Numbered from the stretch's first letter, positions 1-7,236 are shown. The stretch is 43,193 nucleotides of DNA from an uncultured Oscillibacter sp. (GCA_910587875.1 CAJUOD010000008.1:1-43193), one strand, 5' to 3'. A program made the numbers and translations. The notes: generated by a model not told the origin, from the sequence alone.

Positions 1-1714
1 TGCCGTGGCTGGTCCGCTTGGCGTAGGGCTCCTTGGTGGGCACCACCCCGATGTCGTAGAGGAACTTATGCCAGAAGCGGCTGTACAGCAGGTGCAGGGT
101 GGTGTGCTCCATGCCGCCGTTGTACCAGTCCACGGGAGACCAGTAGTCCAGGGCCTCCTTGCTGGCCAGGGCCTTGTCGTTGTGGGGGTCCATATAGCGG
201 AGGAAATACCAGCTGGAGCCCGCCCACTGGGGCATGGTGTCCGTCTCCCGCTGGGCGGGGCCGCCGCACTGGGGACAGGTGGTGTTCACCCAGTCCGTCA
301 TTTTGGCCAGGGGACTCTCGCCGGTGTCGGTGACCTCGTAGCTCTCCACCTCGGGGAGCAGCAGGGGCAGCTGGTCCTCCGGCAGGGGGACCCAGCCGCA
401 CTTGGGGCAGTTCACCAGGGGGATGGGCTCGCCCCAGTAGCGCTGGCGGCTGAACACCCAGTCCCGGAGCTTGAAGTTGGTCTTCTTTTTGCCGTAGCCC
501 GCCTTGACGGCATGCTCCTTCATGGCGGGGATGGCCTCTTTGACCGTCATCCCGTTCAGGAAGTCCGAGTTGATCATGATTCCGTCGTCTTTGGTGGTAT
601 AGGCGCCTTTACTGATATCGCCTCCCGCCACGACAGGGATGATGGGCAGGCCGAATTTCGTGGCGAAGTCCCAGTCGCGCTGGTCGTGGCCGGGCACGCC
701 CATGACGATGCCGGTGCCGTAGCCCATGAGCACATAATCGGAGACAAACATGGGGACCGTCGCGCCTGTGGCGGGGTTTACCACCCGGATGCCGTCCAGG
801 CGGACGCCGGTCTTTTCCTTGTTCAGCTCGCCCCGCTCGAAGTCGGACTTCCGGGCGGCCTCCTGCTGATAGGCGGCGACCTCGTTCCAGTTCTCAATCC
901 GGTCCTTCCACTTTTCCAGCAGGGGGTGCTCCGGGGAAATGACCACGTAGGACAATCCGAAGAGGGTGTCCGCCCGGGTGGTGTAGACGCTGACGGTGTC
1001 CTCCGTGTTGGTCTGGAAGGTCAGCTCACAGCCCTCGGACCGGCCGATCCAGTTGCGCTGCTGGATTTTGACCCGGTTGATGAAGTCCACGTCCTCCAGG
1101 TCGTCGATGAGCCGGTCGGCGTATTTGGTGATGGCCAGCATCCACTGGCTCTTTTCCTTCCGGATGACCTCGCCGCCGCAGCGCTCGCAGACGCCCTCCA
1201 CGACCTCCTCGTTGGCCAGGACGATTTTGCAGCTGGTGCACCAGTTCACGGGCATGGAGGCCTTATAGGCCAGGCCCTTCTTAAACATCTGGAGGAAGAT
1301 CCACTGGGTCCACTTGTAGTAGTCCGGGTCCGTGGTGTTGACCTCCCGGTCCCAGTCGAAGGAGTAGCCCAGCATCCGCAGCTGCTTACGGAAGTTCTCC
1401 ACATTGTCGTGGGTCACCTTGGCGGGGTGGATGTGGTTTTTCACGGCGTAGTTTTCCGTGGGCAGGCCGAAGGCGTCGTAGCCGATGGGGAAGAGGACGT
1501 TGAAGCCCTGCATCCGCTTCTTCCGGCAGATGATATCCATGGCGGTGAAGGGCCGGGCGTGGCCCACATGGAGCCCCTGGCCGGAGGGGTAGGGGAACTC
1601 GATGAGGCCGAAGAACTTCTCCCGGGTTTTGTCGCCGTTGACGGCGGTGAAGGGTTTTTCCTCCAGCCATTTGGCCTGCCACTTTTTTTCGATGGCGGTG
1701 AAATCGTACTTCAT
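1..1714 (-). CDS. leuS: Leucyl-tRNA synthetase, N-terminal 571 residues (runs off the window)
   Basis: Class I aminoacyl-tRNA synthetase that charges tRNA-Leu in the cytoplasm. The start codon at 1714 is preceded by AGAAGGAGAT. The protein opens MKYDFTAIEKKWQAKW, then shows the HIGH-type nucleotide-binding motif as GLHVGH near residue 45-50, the Cys-containing zinc-type insertion (CTSCK ... CERCGG near 160-180), the editing (CP1) domain, and the catalytic-core motif RDWVFSRQRYWGEPIP near 420. The 3' end, including the KMSKS loop and anticodon-binding domain, lies outside the window; the family is about 800 residues, so roughly 70% is present. No T-box is visible upstream, unlike many Firmicute leuS genes; the leader is short and the next 680 bases carry the repeat/RNA region. 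Confidence 0.97.
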   Translation of the reverse strand, partial: MKYDFTAIEKKWQAKWLEEKPFTAVNGDKTREKFFGLIEFPYPSGQGLHVGHARPFTAMDIICRKKRMQGFNVLFPIGYDAFGLPTENYAVKNHIHPAKVTHDNVENFRKQLRMLGYSFDWDREVNTTDPDYYKWTQWIFLQMFKKGLAYKASMPVNWCTSCKIVLANEEVVEGVCERCGGEVIRKEKSQWMLAITKYADRLIDDLEDVDFINRVKIQQRNWIGRSEGCELTFQTNTEDTVSVYTTRADTLFGLSYVVISPEHPLLEKWKDRIENWNEVAAYQQEAARKSDFERGELNKEKTGVRLDGIRVVNPATGATVPMFVSDYVLMGYGTGIVMGVPGHDQRDWDFATKFGLPIIPVVAGGDISKGAYTTKDDGIMINSDFLNGMTVKEAIPAMKEHAVKAGYGKKKTNFKLRDWVFSRQRYWGEPIPLVNCPKCGWVPLPEDQLPLLLPEVESYEVTDTGESPLAKMTDWVNTTCPQCGGPAQRETDTMPQWAGSSWYFLRYMDPHNDKALASKEALDYWSPVDWYNGGMEHTTLHLLYSRFWHKFLYDIGVVPTKEPYAKRTSHG

Positions 1715-1779
1715 GTGTGATCTCCTTCTATTTGATAATATGGCTATTATATGACGCTTTTGCAAAGCGGGGATTTCCT

Positions 1780-1903
1780 TGCGCTGACGCGCGGGGCGGA
1801 CTGGATACCAGCGATGGCTGGTTCATTGCACCCCCCATTTTCTCTTTTCCTTCCAGAAGGAAAAGAGAAAACGGGCCGTGCACGGTCCAAAAGAGAAAAG
1901 GAA
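1780..1903 (+). repeat. Multi-hairpin interspersed repeat, copy A
   Basis: From 1784 to about 1838 this matches 43114-43168 almost base for base (core GGCGGACTGGATACCAGCGA). Order of parts: a small GCGC-TGAC-GCGC hairpin, a CCAGC-GATG-GCTGG hairpin (1808-1821), a C-rich linker (CACCCCCCATT), a perfect 16-bp hairpin (1838-1853 with 1856-1871), then the palindrome CCGTGCACGG (1876-1885) and an AAAAGAGAAAAGG tail. The long hairpin differs in sequence from the other copies but stays perfectly paired. It lies upstream of leuS in inverted orientation to copy B. Confidence 0.8.
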
Positions 1904-2001
1904 GTAATTGGGACCTTCTGTCGGTAGACCACCTTGTGGGGCCCGGTCCCCCGACCGGGTCATTCCTCCAGCGCGCAGGCGATGCTTCCGGTTTCACGAA
2001 T

Positions 2002-2214
2002 GTCTTCTGCCCGCGGCGTAGACTTAGCGGGGGTTGGATTGTTATCGAATGGACCAGCTGCTCTTTCCGCTGCCGCTCCCCTGGCGAGCACTGAAAGAGA
2101 AGGCGGTAAGCGCAGTTCTACAGTAAGCGCCAGGTTAGCGGCAGCGAGGACGGGAGGACGGGCCTTACATCAACCTCCAAAACTCTCGCTTGCACCACGC
2201 CGCGGACGGAAGAC
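2002..2214 (+). ncRNA. Candidate structured non-coding RNA, about 213 nt
   Basis: Nested helices are visible by eye. The closing helix pairs 2002-2019 with 2197-2214 (about 17 pairs, one C-A mismatch). Next, GGGGGTTG at 2029-2036 pairs with CAACCTCC at 2171-2178, including one G-U pair possible only if the plus strand is transcribed. Then CGCTGCCGCT at 2068-2077 pairs with AGCGGCAGCG at 2137-2146, CCTGGCG at 2080-2086 with CGCCAGG at 2128-2134, and ACTG at 2090-2093 with CAGT at 2121-2124 across tandem A-G/G-A mismatches. Unpaired stretches of about 30 nt separate the helices. No open frame with a ribosome site covers it and no consensus promoter is seen. Length and layout recall raiA-type or 6S-type RNAs, but I could not match it to a family. 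Strand is inferred from the wobble pair. Confidence 0.6.
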
Positions 2215-2249
2215 TTGCGTAATAAACAGCCCGTACCGCAGCCGCGCCC

Positions 2250-2373
2250 CCGTTTTCTCTCTTCCACCGTGCACGGCGCATTCTCTCTTTTCGCAAAAGA
2301 GAGAATGGGGGGTGCATTGCCCAGCCATCGCTGAGCTCCAAGCCTCCCCGCCCGCAAGGGCGAGCAAAGGCCC
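2250..2373 (-). repeat. Multi-hairpin interspersed repeat, copy B (inverted)
   Basis: Reverse-complement copy of the element at 1780-1903 and 43110-43193. Read on the minus strand it has a CGCCC-TTG-CGGGCG hairpin (2349-2365), CAGC-GATG-GCTG, the linker GCAATGCACCCCCCATT, a perfect 13-bp hairpin (2295-2307 with 2279-2291, loop of 3), the palindrome CCGTGCACGG and a purine-rich AGAGAGAAAACG tail. Copies A and B therefore flank the 2002-2214 RNA candidate as an inverted pair. Confidence 0.8.
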
Positions 2374-2396
2374 CCGCCCCAGCAGGGGCGCCGCTT

Positions 2397-2795
2397 TCAG
2401 CCCCGCTGAAACCCCAAATACCGACTCCCCTGAAAGGTGAGGCTCCCCCGATCCCCCTCCGCCAGCATGCCGTACTCGGCCCCGTCGAGGGGAAGCTCCA
2501 TCCGGTCCCCGCTCTCCACCTGGAAGGTGGCGTAGTAATGGGTGTACGCGGTGGTGTGGCCCACCCCCACGCCGCCGTGGTGGTGGTGATGGTGGTGGGA
2601 GACCTCGGTCCGCTTGGACACCACCTGGGCGGCAACCGTCAGCCGGGGGGAGGCGTTGTTTTTGCTCCAGGTCCTGACGCCCCGGACCGCCGTGACGATG
2701 AACGTGCCGATGACAATGACAAATACCGTGATAAACAGGAATGGAAACATTCCAAACAGGAGGTCGAAGCCCCCTCTTCCAAAGCCCGCGCTCAT
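2397..2795 (-). CDS. DUF2500-family single-pass membrane protein with a His run
   Basis: 132 residues. One transmembrane segment at about residues 10-37 (LLFGMFPFLFITVFVIVIGT) is followed by a soluble domain beginning RLTVAAQVVSKRTEV, then seven consecutive His and Gly-rich GGVGVGHTT, then a beta-rich tail with YYATFQVESGDRMELP and GMLAEGDRGSLTFQGSRYLGF. This arrangement is that of the DUF2500 family (YhhM-like), whose function is unknown; the His run replaces a variable loop of the family. Its start codon overlaps the stop of the upstream EamA transporter in an ATGA, so the two are translationally coupled and probably share the T-box control upstream. Metal binding by the His run is only inference. 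Confidence 0.85.
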   Translation of the reverse strand: MSAGFGRGGFDLLFGMFPFLFITVFVIVIGTFIVTAVRGVRTWSKNNASPRLTVAAQVVSKRTEVSHHHHHHHGGVGVGHTTAYTHYYATFQVESGDRMELPLDGAEYGMLAEGDRGSLTFQGSRYLGFQRG

Positions 2796-3661
2796 GTGAC
2801 CGCCTTCCTTTCCGAAAAGATGCCCTCGCCCACCAACGCCCCGCCGATGATCAGCGCCGCGCCGAGGAGCTGGAGGGGAAGCAGCGCCTCATGGAGGAAC
2901 GCCGCCGAGAACAGCAGGGCCGACACCGGCTCCAGATAGCCGCAGACCGCCACGGTCTGCACCGGCAGCCGCCCGATGGAGGAGAAGTAAAGGTAACAGC
3001 CCAGGCCCGTGTTCAGCAAACCGATCCACAGGATGAAGGGCCAGTCCCCGGGGAGGATCTCCATGGACAGCCCCTGCTTCCAGCCCACGAAGAGGGCGGT
3101 GGTCAGGGCCGCGAAGCAGAGCTGAATCGCCGCGCTCTCCATGCCCTCCACCTTCCGGGCCAGCTTGTTCAGCACCACCAGCGCCGCGTAGGCCAGGGCC
3201 GAGCCGGCGGCGCACAGCAGCCCCCAGGCGTTGGCGCCCCCCAGGGCCGCCTGGCCGCTGATGAGGAACACCCCCGCCAGGGCAAGGCCCAGGGCCAGCC
3301 CCTTCCGGAGGGTCAGCCGCTCGTGGAACAGGGGGACGGACAGGCCCATCACCAGAACGGGCCCGCAGTAGTTGAGCAGCACGCTGAGGCTCACGCCGAT
3401 CCGCTGGTACGCCTCGAAGAGGAGCAGCCAATCCAGCCCCGTGGCCACGCCGGACAGGGCGGTGTACGCCAGGTCCCGCCGGTGGCGCAGGGCCGTCCAC
3501 TCCCGCCGGGACAGGACGCAGAGGGCCAGGAGCAGCGCGCTCCCCAGGGCGGAGCGCAGCAGCACGATCTCATAGCTGTTCAAATGGATCCCCGCGGCGG
3601 CGACGCCGTTGGACCCGAACAGGGCCAGGGACAGAATATACTTGACAAACGCCTGTCTCAT
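2792..3661 (-). CDS. EamA/DMT-family transporter under T-box control
   Basis: 289 residues with about ten hydrophobic segments in two EamA repeats, as usual for drug/metabolite transporters (opens MRQAFVKYILSLALFGSNGV; second repeat begins near residue 150, with GYLEPVSALLFSAAFLHE near the end). Members export or import amino acids, nucleosides or other small metabolites across the cytoplasmic membrane. The start at 3661 follows GGGAGGGAAGCGTTTC. A T-box leader lies directly upstream, so expression should rise when a particular tRNA is uncharged; the best reading of its specifier is a leucine codon, which would fit an amino acid transporter. The substrate is not determinable from the protein alone. 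The downstream DUF2500 gene overlaps by 4 bp. Confidence 0.9.
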   Translation of the reverse strand: MRQAFVKYILSLALFGSNGVAAAGIHLNSYEIVLLRSALGSALLLALCVLSRREWTALRHRRDLAYTALSGVATGLDWLLLFEAYQRIGVSLSVLLNYCGPVLVMGLSVPLFHERLTLRKGLALGLALAGVFLISGQAALGGANAWGLLCAAGSALAYAALVVLNKLARKVEGMESAAIQLCFAALTTALFVGWKQGLSMEILPGDWPFILWIGLLNTGLGCYLYFSSIGRLPVQTVAVCGYLEPVSALLFSAAFLHEALLPLQLLGAALIIGGALVGEGIFSERKAVT

Positions 3662-3928
3662 GAAACGCTTCCCTCCCGCGCTGTTAAAACACGCCCCCAG
3701 CCTTCAACGGCCAGGGGCGTGTCATCACTACGCGGTACCACCCTGTTCAGCCGCCAAACGGCGGCCCTCAAGGCCCGGTAACGGGGGCGAACCGCCCCGC
3801 CCTACCTCTCGGGCGGGAGACTCCGGGACCAGTCATACACAGGGGCTCCCCCGCCGGCTCGCACCAGACGCCGGCTCTCTGAGGGCGGGACCCTCCCCCG
3901 TCTTTTTTCCCTTCATCGTCTTTCAACA
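3662..3928 (-). promoter_or_regulatory. T-box riboswitch leader with intrinsic terminator, possibly leucine-specific
   Basis: Read on the minus strand, the T-box core AGGGTGGTACCGCG lies at 3730-3743. Stem I has a kink-turn-like base (GAC-GATGAA-GGGA pairing with TCCC-GGA-GTC), the distal AGAGAGCC / CTGGTGCGAGCC elements, and stem III after it. The terminator ACACGCCCC...GGGGCGTGTTTT is at 3686-3722, just before the EamA start. In the specifier loop, TATGA is followed by CTG (minus strand of 3830-3832) and then a purine, so the specifier is best read as Leu CTG. The variable T-box base is T, which needs discriminator A, consistent with tRNA-Leu and not with Asp or Trp. The T-box call is firm; the amino acid is tentative. 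Confidence 0.93.
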
Positions 3929-3934
3929 GGCCCT

Positions 3935-3963
3935 ATTGTACGGGGAAGGGCCCGGTTTGTCAA
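3935..3963 (-). promoter_or_regulatory. Promoter of the T-box / EamA / DUF2500 transcript
   Basis: Minus-strand TTGACA (3958-3963), 17-nt spacer, TACAAT (3935-3940). The predicted start near 3928 is just before stem I of the T-box. Confidence 0.8.
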
Positions 3964-4025
3964 GGGGGAAATGATGAAAGGGTGGTCCGAAGGCAGGAAA
4001 TGGCCTGCCCGATAGAAGGGGTGCG

Positions 4026-4104
4026 GGCCCGGTCCCCTGCGCAGCCGTTGGCGGCTCTGCCGCCTTACGGATGCGGCGTACCCCTTGCGGGTGCTGACCG
4101 GGCC
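4026..4104. other. Long-range hairpin structure downstream of putP
   Basis: GGCCCGGTC at 4026-4034 pairs with GACCGGGCC at 4096-4104. Inside is a second stem (CCGT / ACGG around GGCGGC-TCT-GCCGCC). It sits 20 bp after the putP stop codon. No T run follows on either strand, so it is not a textbook intrinsic terminator; it may protect the 3' end of the putP mRNA. No gene lies in 3964-4123. Confidence 0.5.
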
Positions 4105-4123
4105 ATTCCCCAGGGAGCGGATC

Positions 4124-5656
4124 TTACTTCTCCTTCACCTCGTCGAAGAGCTTCAGGGTGCCCGCGTCCGGGGCCGGGGTCACCAGGCTGACAATGACGA
4201 TGGCGGCCAGGCCCACCACGAAGGCGGGCAGCAGCTCGTAGATGTCCCACGCGCCGCCCAGGGGACGGACCATAAACTTCCAAACGAAGATCATCACGCC
4301 GCCGGCTACCAGGCCCGCCATGATGCCCTGGCGGTTGCTCCGCTTCCAGTACAGGGCGCAGAGGATGGCGGGGCCGAACGTGGCGCCGAAGCCCGCCCAG
4401 GCGAAGGACACGATCTGGAACACGTTGCTGTTGGGGTCCGAGGCCAGGAAGAGGGCGATGACGGCGATGACCACCACGGTGAGCCGGGCGATGAGCATGG
4501 TCTGCTTCTCCGTCAGCTTGACGCCGAAGACCTCCTGGACGATGTTCTCCGAGAAGGCGGAGGAAGCCGCCAGCAGCTGGCTGTCCGCCGTGGACATGGT
4601 GGCGGCCAGGATGCCCGCCAGGATGCAGCCCGCCACGATGGCCGGGAAGATGCCGTAGGCGGACAGCAGGTCCGAGAGCTTGACGATGATGGTCTCCGTG
4701 GCGCTGCCCTCCAGGAAGGGCACCTTGCCCGCGGCGGAGACCGCGTGGCCCACGATGCCGATGAACACGGCCACGCCCATGGAGATCACCACCCACGTGG
4801 CGGCGATGCGGCGGGAGAGGGTCAGCTCGTTCTCGTCCCGGATCGCCATGAAGCGGACCAGGATGTGGGGCATGCCGAAGTACCCAAGGCCCCAGGCCAT
4901 CATGGAGATGATGCGGATGAAGCCGTAGGGGTCCGCCCCGCCCGTGGAGACGTTATAGGTCTCCGTGAAGCTGAAGAAGCCGGGGAGGGTCTGGGCGTGG
5001 GCAATCACCGCGTCCATGCCCCCCGCCTGGACCACGCCGAAGACCACAATGATCGCCAGGGCGCAGGTCATGATAATGGACTGGATCAGGTCCATCGTCG
5101 CCACGGCGTTGAACCCGCCCACGGAGGTGTAGCTGATGATGACCACCGCACCGATGCAGGCCGCCACCATGTAGTCCCAGCCGAAGAGGCTGTTGAAGAG
5201 CTTGCCCACGGCGGCCAGGCCGGAGGCCACGTAGGGCACGAAGAAGATCAGGATGATCAGGGCGGAGATGCACATGATGACGGGCTTCTTCTCCCCGTAG
5301 CGCTTGGAGATGAAGCTGGGGATGGTGATGGCGTCCAGCTTCACGCTGTAGCGGCGGAGCTTTTTGGCAACCAGCAGGAAGTTCAGGTAGGTGCCAACAG
5401 CCAGGCCGATGGCGGTCCAGCTGGCGTCCGCCACGCCGGAAAGATACGCAAGGCCGGGGATGCCCATGAGCAGGTAGCTGCTCATGTCGGAGGCCTCGGC
5501 GCTCATGGCGGTGACCAGGGGACCGATGCCCCGGCCGCCCAGATAGAAGCCCTCGGCGCTCTTCTTGGACCGGCGGCCGATCATGACCCCGGTGAAGATG
5601 ACGAAGCAGAGGTACGCGATGATGGTACCCATGATGCAGATTTGTGCGGTAGACAT
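4124..5656 (-). CDS. putP: Sodium:solute symporter, PutP (proline) type
   Basis: 510 residues, normal for the SSS family, with about 13 hydrophobic segments. Visible family features include GRRSKKSAEGFYLGGRGIGP after the first helix, AMSAEASDMSSYLLMGIPG (sodium-site region), ISYTSVGGFNAVATMDLIQ, and ILAGILAATMSTADSQLLA. These match the Na+/proline symporter branch, so the likely role is uptake of proline using the sodium gradient at the cytoplasmic membrane; a related amino acid cannot be excluded. The start at 5656 follows AAAAGGAGAGAGATTTC. It is monocistronic: an extended -10 promoter lies about 35 bp upstream, and a strong hairpin separates it from the upstream lipoprotein gene. Confidence 0.92.
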   Translation of the reverse strand: MSTAQICIMGTIIAYLCFVIFTGVMIGRRSKKSAEGFYLGGRGIGPLVTAMSAEASDMSSYLLMGIPGLAYLSGVADASWTAIGLAVGTYLNFLLVAKKLRRYSVKLDAITIPSFISKRYGEKKPVIMCISALIILIFFVPYVASGLAAVGKLFNSLFGWDYMVAACIGAVVIISYTSVGGFNAVATMDLIQSIIMTCALAIIVVFGVVQAGGMDAVIAHAQTLPGFFSFTETYNVSTGGADPYGFIRIISMMAWGLGYFGMPHILVRFMAIRDENELTLSRRIAATWVVISMGVAVFIGIVGHAVSAAGKVPFLEGSATETIIVKLSDLLSAYGIFPAIVAGCILAGILAATMSTADSQLLAASSAFSENIVQEVFGVKLTEKQTMLIARLTVVVIAVIALFLASDPNSNVFQIVSFAWAGFGATFGPAILCALYWKRSNRQGIMAGLVAGGVMIFVWKFMVRPLGGAWDIYELLPAFVVGLAAIVIVSLVTPAPDAGTLKLFDEVKEK

Positions 5657-5689
5657 GAAATCTCTCTCCTTTTCCGTTCAGTGGGTGCT

Positions 5690-5759
5690 ATCATAGCACA
5701 CTTTTCACTAGAACGAAAGACAGAACGGGGTATAGAATGCGGTCTACACCCCGTTCTGT
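5690..5759 (-). promoter_or_regulatory. putP promoter with an abutting 17-bp hairpin
   Basis: Extended -10 TGCTATGAT (TATGAT at 5690-5695 on the minus strand); the -35 region is poor. Directly upstream, ACAGAACGGGGT (5720-5731) pairs with ACCCCGTTCTGT (5748-5759), and TAGA / TCTA plus one wobble extend the stem on the minus-strand RNA. It could terminate the upstream TetR/lipoprotein transcript (only a weak T tract, CTTTCGTT, follows) or be an operator. 5760-5885 shows nothing else I can name. Confidence 0.5.
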
Positions 5760-5885
5760 GAAAGTTCCATAAAATACAGAAACGCCAAGCCTTTTGAGCC
5801 GTACAACTTTTAGGGGAAATTTCCGGCGAAAAACAAAATCTGTCCTTTACGCCTCCGGCGCAGCGTCCCCTCGGCAGGGCGGCGG

Positions 5886-6599
5886 TCACTCCGATTCCTC
5901 CGAAAAGGCCTCCAGCGCCCGTTCCAGGGTCTCCTCCACCTCAGCCTTCTGGCCGGGCTCGCCGACGATGTGGACATCGTACAGCACGCCGCTCCAGATC
6001 AGGTAGGCCGTGCGGGAGCAGTACCGCTCCGTGTTCTCCGAGATCACGTGCAGCACATCCCTCTCCCCGTCCGGCGGAGCCTCCTGCTTCCCCAGGTCCA
6101 GGGTCCAGCCCCTGTCCGAGTGCCTGGCCTTGGTCGGATCCCCGTACAAGAGGGCCGAGATCGTCACCCGGGTGGAGCCGCTGCGGTACCCGGCTCCGGC
6201 GTCGATCAAGTCCACGTAGCCTTCCTCCGTGCCGTACCAGTCGACCTTCACCCGGGGCGCGTCCTGAAAGCCCAGGGGCATGGCCACATAGGTCCCCTTT
6301 TCCAGCCAGTCACACGCCTCCAGGGGATTGGGGACGGAGAAGCCTAGGAAAACCTCGCACGCTGCCCAGTCCTCGAAGTCCTGCTGACACCAGCCGGGCA
6401 TATGGCTGGAGACGACCTGCGCCTCCTCGCTCAGGGCGTTCCAGGCCTCCCACTCCGCCTCCAGGGCGTCCCGCAGGTCCTGGGAGAGGGCCTCCTGAGA
6501 GATGGGGTCCACGGCGGGCGCCGTCTCCTTTGGCTCCCCCTGGCACCCGGCCAGCAGCGCCGCGCACAGCAGCCAGGCCAGCGCTTGCCTTTTTCTCAT
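5886..6599 (-). CDS. Lipoprotein of unknown function
   Basis: 237 residues from the start at 6599. I chose this start because it gives a clean lipoprotein signal: MRKRQALAWLLCAALLAGC with the lipobox LAGC, and it overlaps the TetR stop codon as ATGA. A longer frame reaching 6701 has no signal peptide at its front. The mature protein is acidic (EPKETAPAVDPISQEAL...) with an aromatic central part (DVLHVISENTERYCSRTAYLIWSG, given here in part). I do not recognise the domain. It probably sits on the outer face of the cytoplasmic membrane and is co-expressed with the TetR regulator, which may control both. Confidence 0.85.
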   Translation of the reverse strand: MRKRQALAWLLCAALLAGCQGEPKETAPAVDPISQEALSQDLRDALEAEWEAWNALSEEAQVVSSHMPGWCQQDFEDWAACEVFLGFSVPNPLEACDWLEKGTYVAMPLGFQDAPRVKVDWYGTEEGYVDLIDAGAGYRSGSTRVTISALLYGDPTKARHSDRGWTLDLGKQEAPPDGERDVLHVISENTERYCSRTAYLIWSGVLYDVHIVGEPGQKAEVEETLERALEAFSEESE

Positions 6600-7204
6600 T
6601 CCGCCGCCTCCTTTTTGTCCGTCCCCCGCCAGCTCTCCAGGAACATGGGGGTCATGGCGTCCGTGTAGGCCACCAGGGAGTATTCCCCGCCGCAGAGGCA
6701 CCAGTCGTACAGCAGGGCCCGCTCCCAGAGGGCGTAGGCCTTCACAATCTCGTTCACCGTCCGGTCCGTCCGGAGCTGGCCCGCCTTCTGGCCCTCGGCG
6801 ATGATCTTCCGCAGCAGCTTGAAATAGGTCCGGTTCCGGTCCAGCAGGTGCTTCTCCCCCCGGGTGAGCAGCTGGGTGGAGAGGAGCCGGGCCAGCAGGT
6901 CCAGGGAGATGCCCCCGTCGATCATGGCGAAGAGCTCGTGATTCAGGAAGACCAGCTTCCCGATGGCGTCCTGCTCCGGGGAGAGGGCGGGGATCAGCTC
7001 CTCGTACTTCTCATCGAAGACGTTGGAGAGGGTGCCCAGCAGCGCATCCTTGCCGTCGAAGTAGTGGTAGAAGGAGCCCTTGGAGGTCTCGGACTCGAAG
7101 ACGATGTCCTCGATGGTGGTGTCCTCGTAGCCCTGCTCATAGAAGAGCTTCCAGGCGGCGGAGATGATGCGTCCCTTGGTATTCCGGGCGTTCTTCCTGG
7201 GCAT
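6596..7204 (-). CDS. TetR/AcrR-family transcriptional regulator
   Basis: 202 residues. The N-terminal TetR HTH is clear: TKGRIISAAWKLFYEQGYED followed by TTIEDIVFESETSKGSFYHY and FDGKDALL. The C-terminal ligand-binding domain is family-specific and gives no ligand. It starts at 7204 after AGGAAGGCTCCGCCC and overlaps the downstream lipoprotein by 4 bp. The promoter at 7237-7265 firing the other way (antisense RNA) carries a CAGCCC / GGGCTG inverted repeat in its spacer, which could be an operator for this regulator; this is inference. Confidence 0.92.
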   Translation of the reverse strand: MPRKNARNTKGRIISAAWKLFYEQGYEDTTIEDIVFESETSKGSFYHYFDGKDALLGTLSNVFDEKYEELIPALSPEQDAIGKLVFLNHELFAMIDGGISLDLLARLLSTQLLTRGEKHLLDRNRTYFKLLRKIIAEGQKAGQLRTDRTVNEIVKAYALWERALLYDWCLCGGEYSLVAYTDAMTPMFLESWRGTDKKEAAE

Positions 7205-7236
7205 GGGCGGAGCCTTCCTTCCGTCAAATCTTATGG

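Noticed and set aside
5..1720. 571-codon open frame on the plus strand opposite leuS, and similar long frames opposite putP, dapF, pfkA, pcrA, rqcH, the hydrogenase and the kinases
   Set aside because: They mirror real genes in GC-rich DNA, have Gly/Pro/His/Val-biased composition, no ribosome sites and no recognisable motifs.
1715..2396. Several frames of 60-170 codons in the region upstream of leuS on both strands
   Set aside because: They run through hairpin repeats and the RNA candidate, have no Shine-Dalgarno and low-complexity, Arg/Ser/Pro-rich composition.
4026..4104. tRNA or intrinsic terminator in the hairpin-rich region after putP
   Set aside because: No cloverleaf, no TTC-loop sequence, no CCA and no T run.
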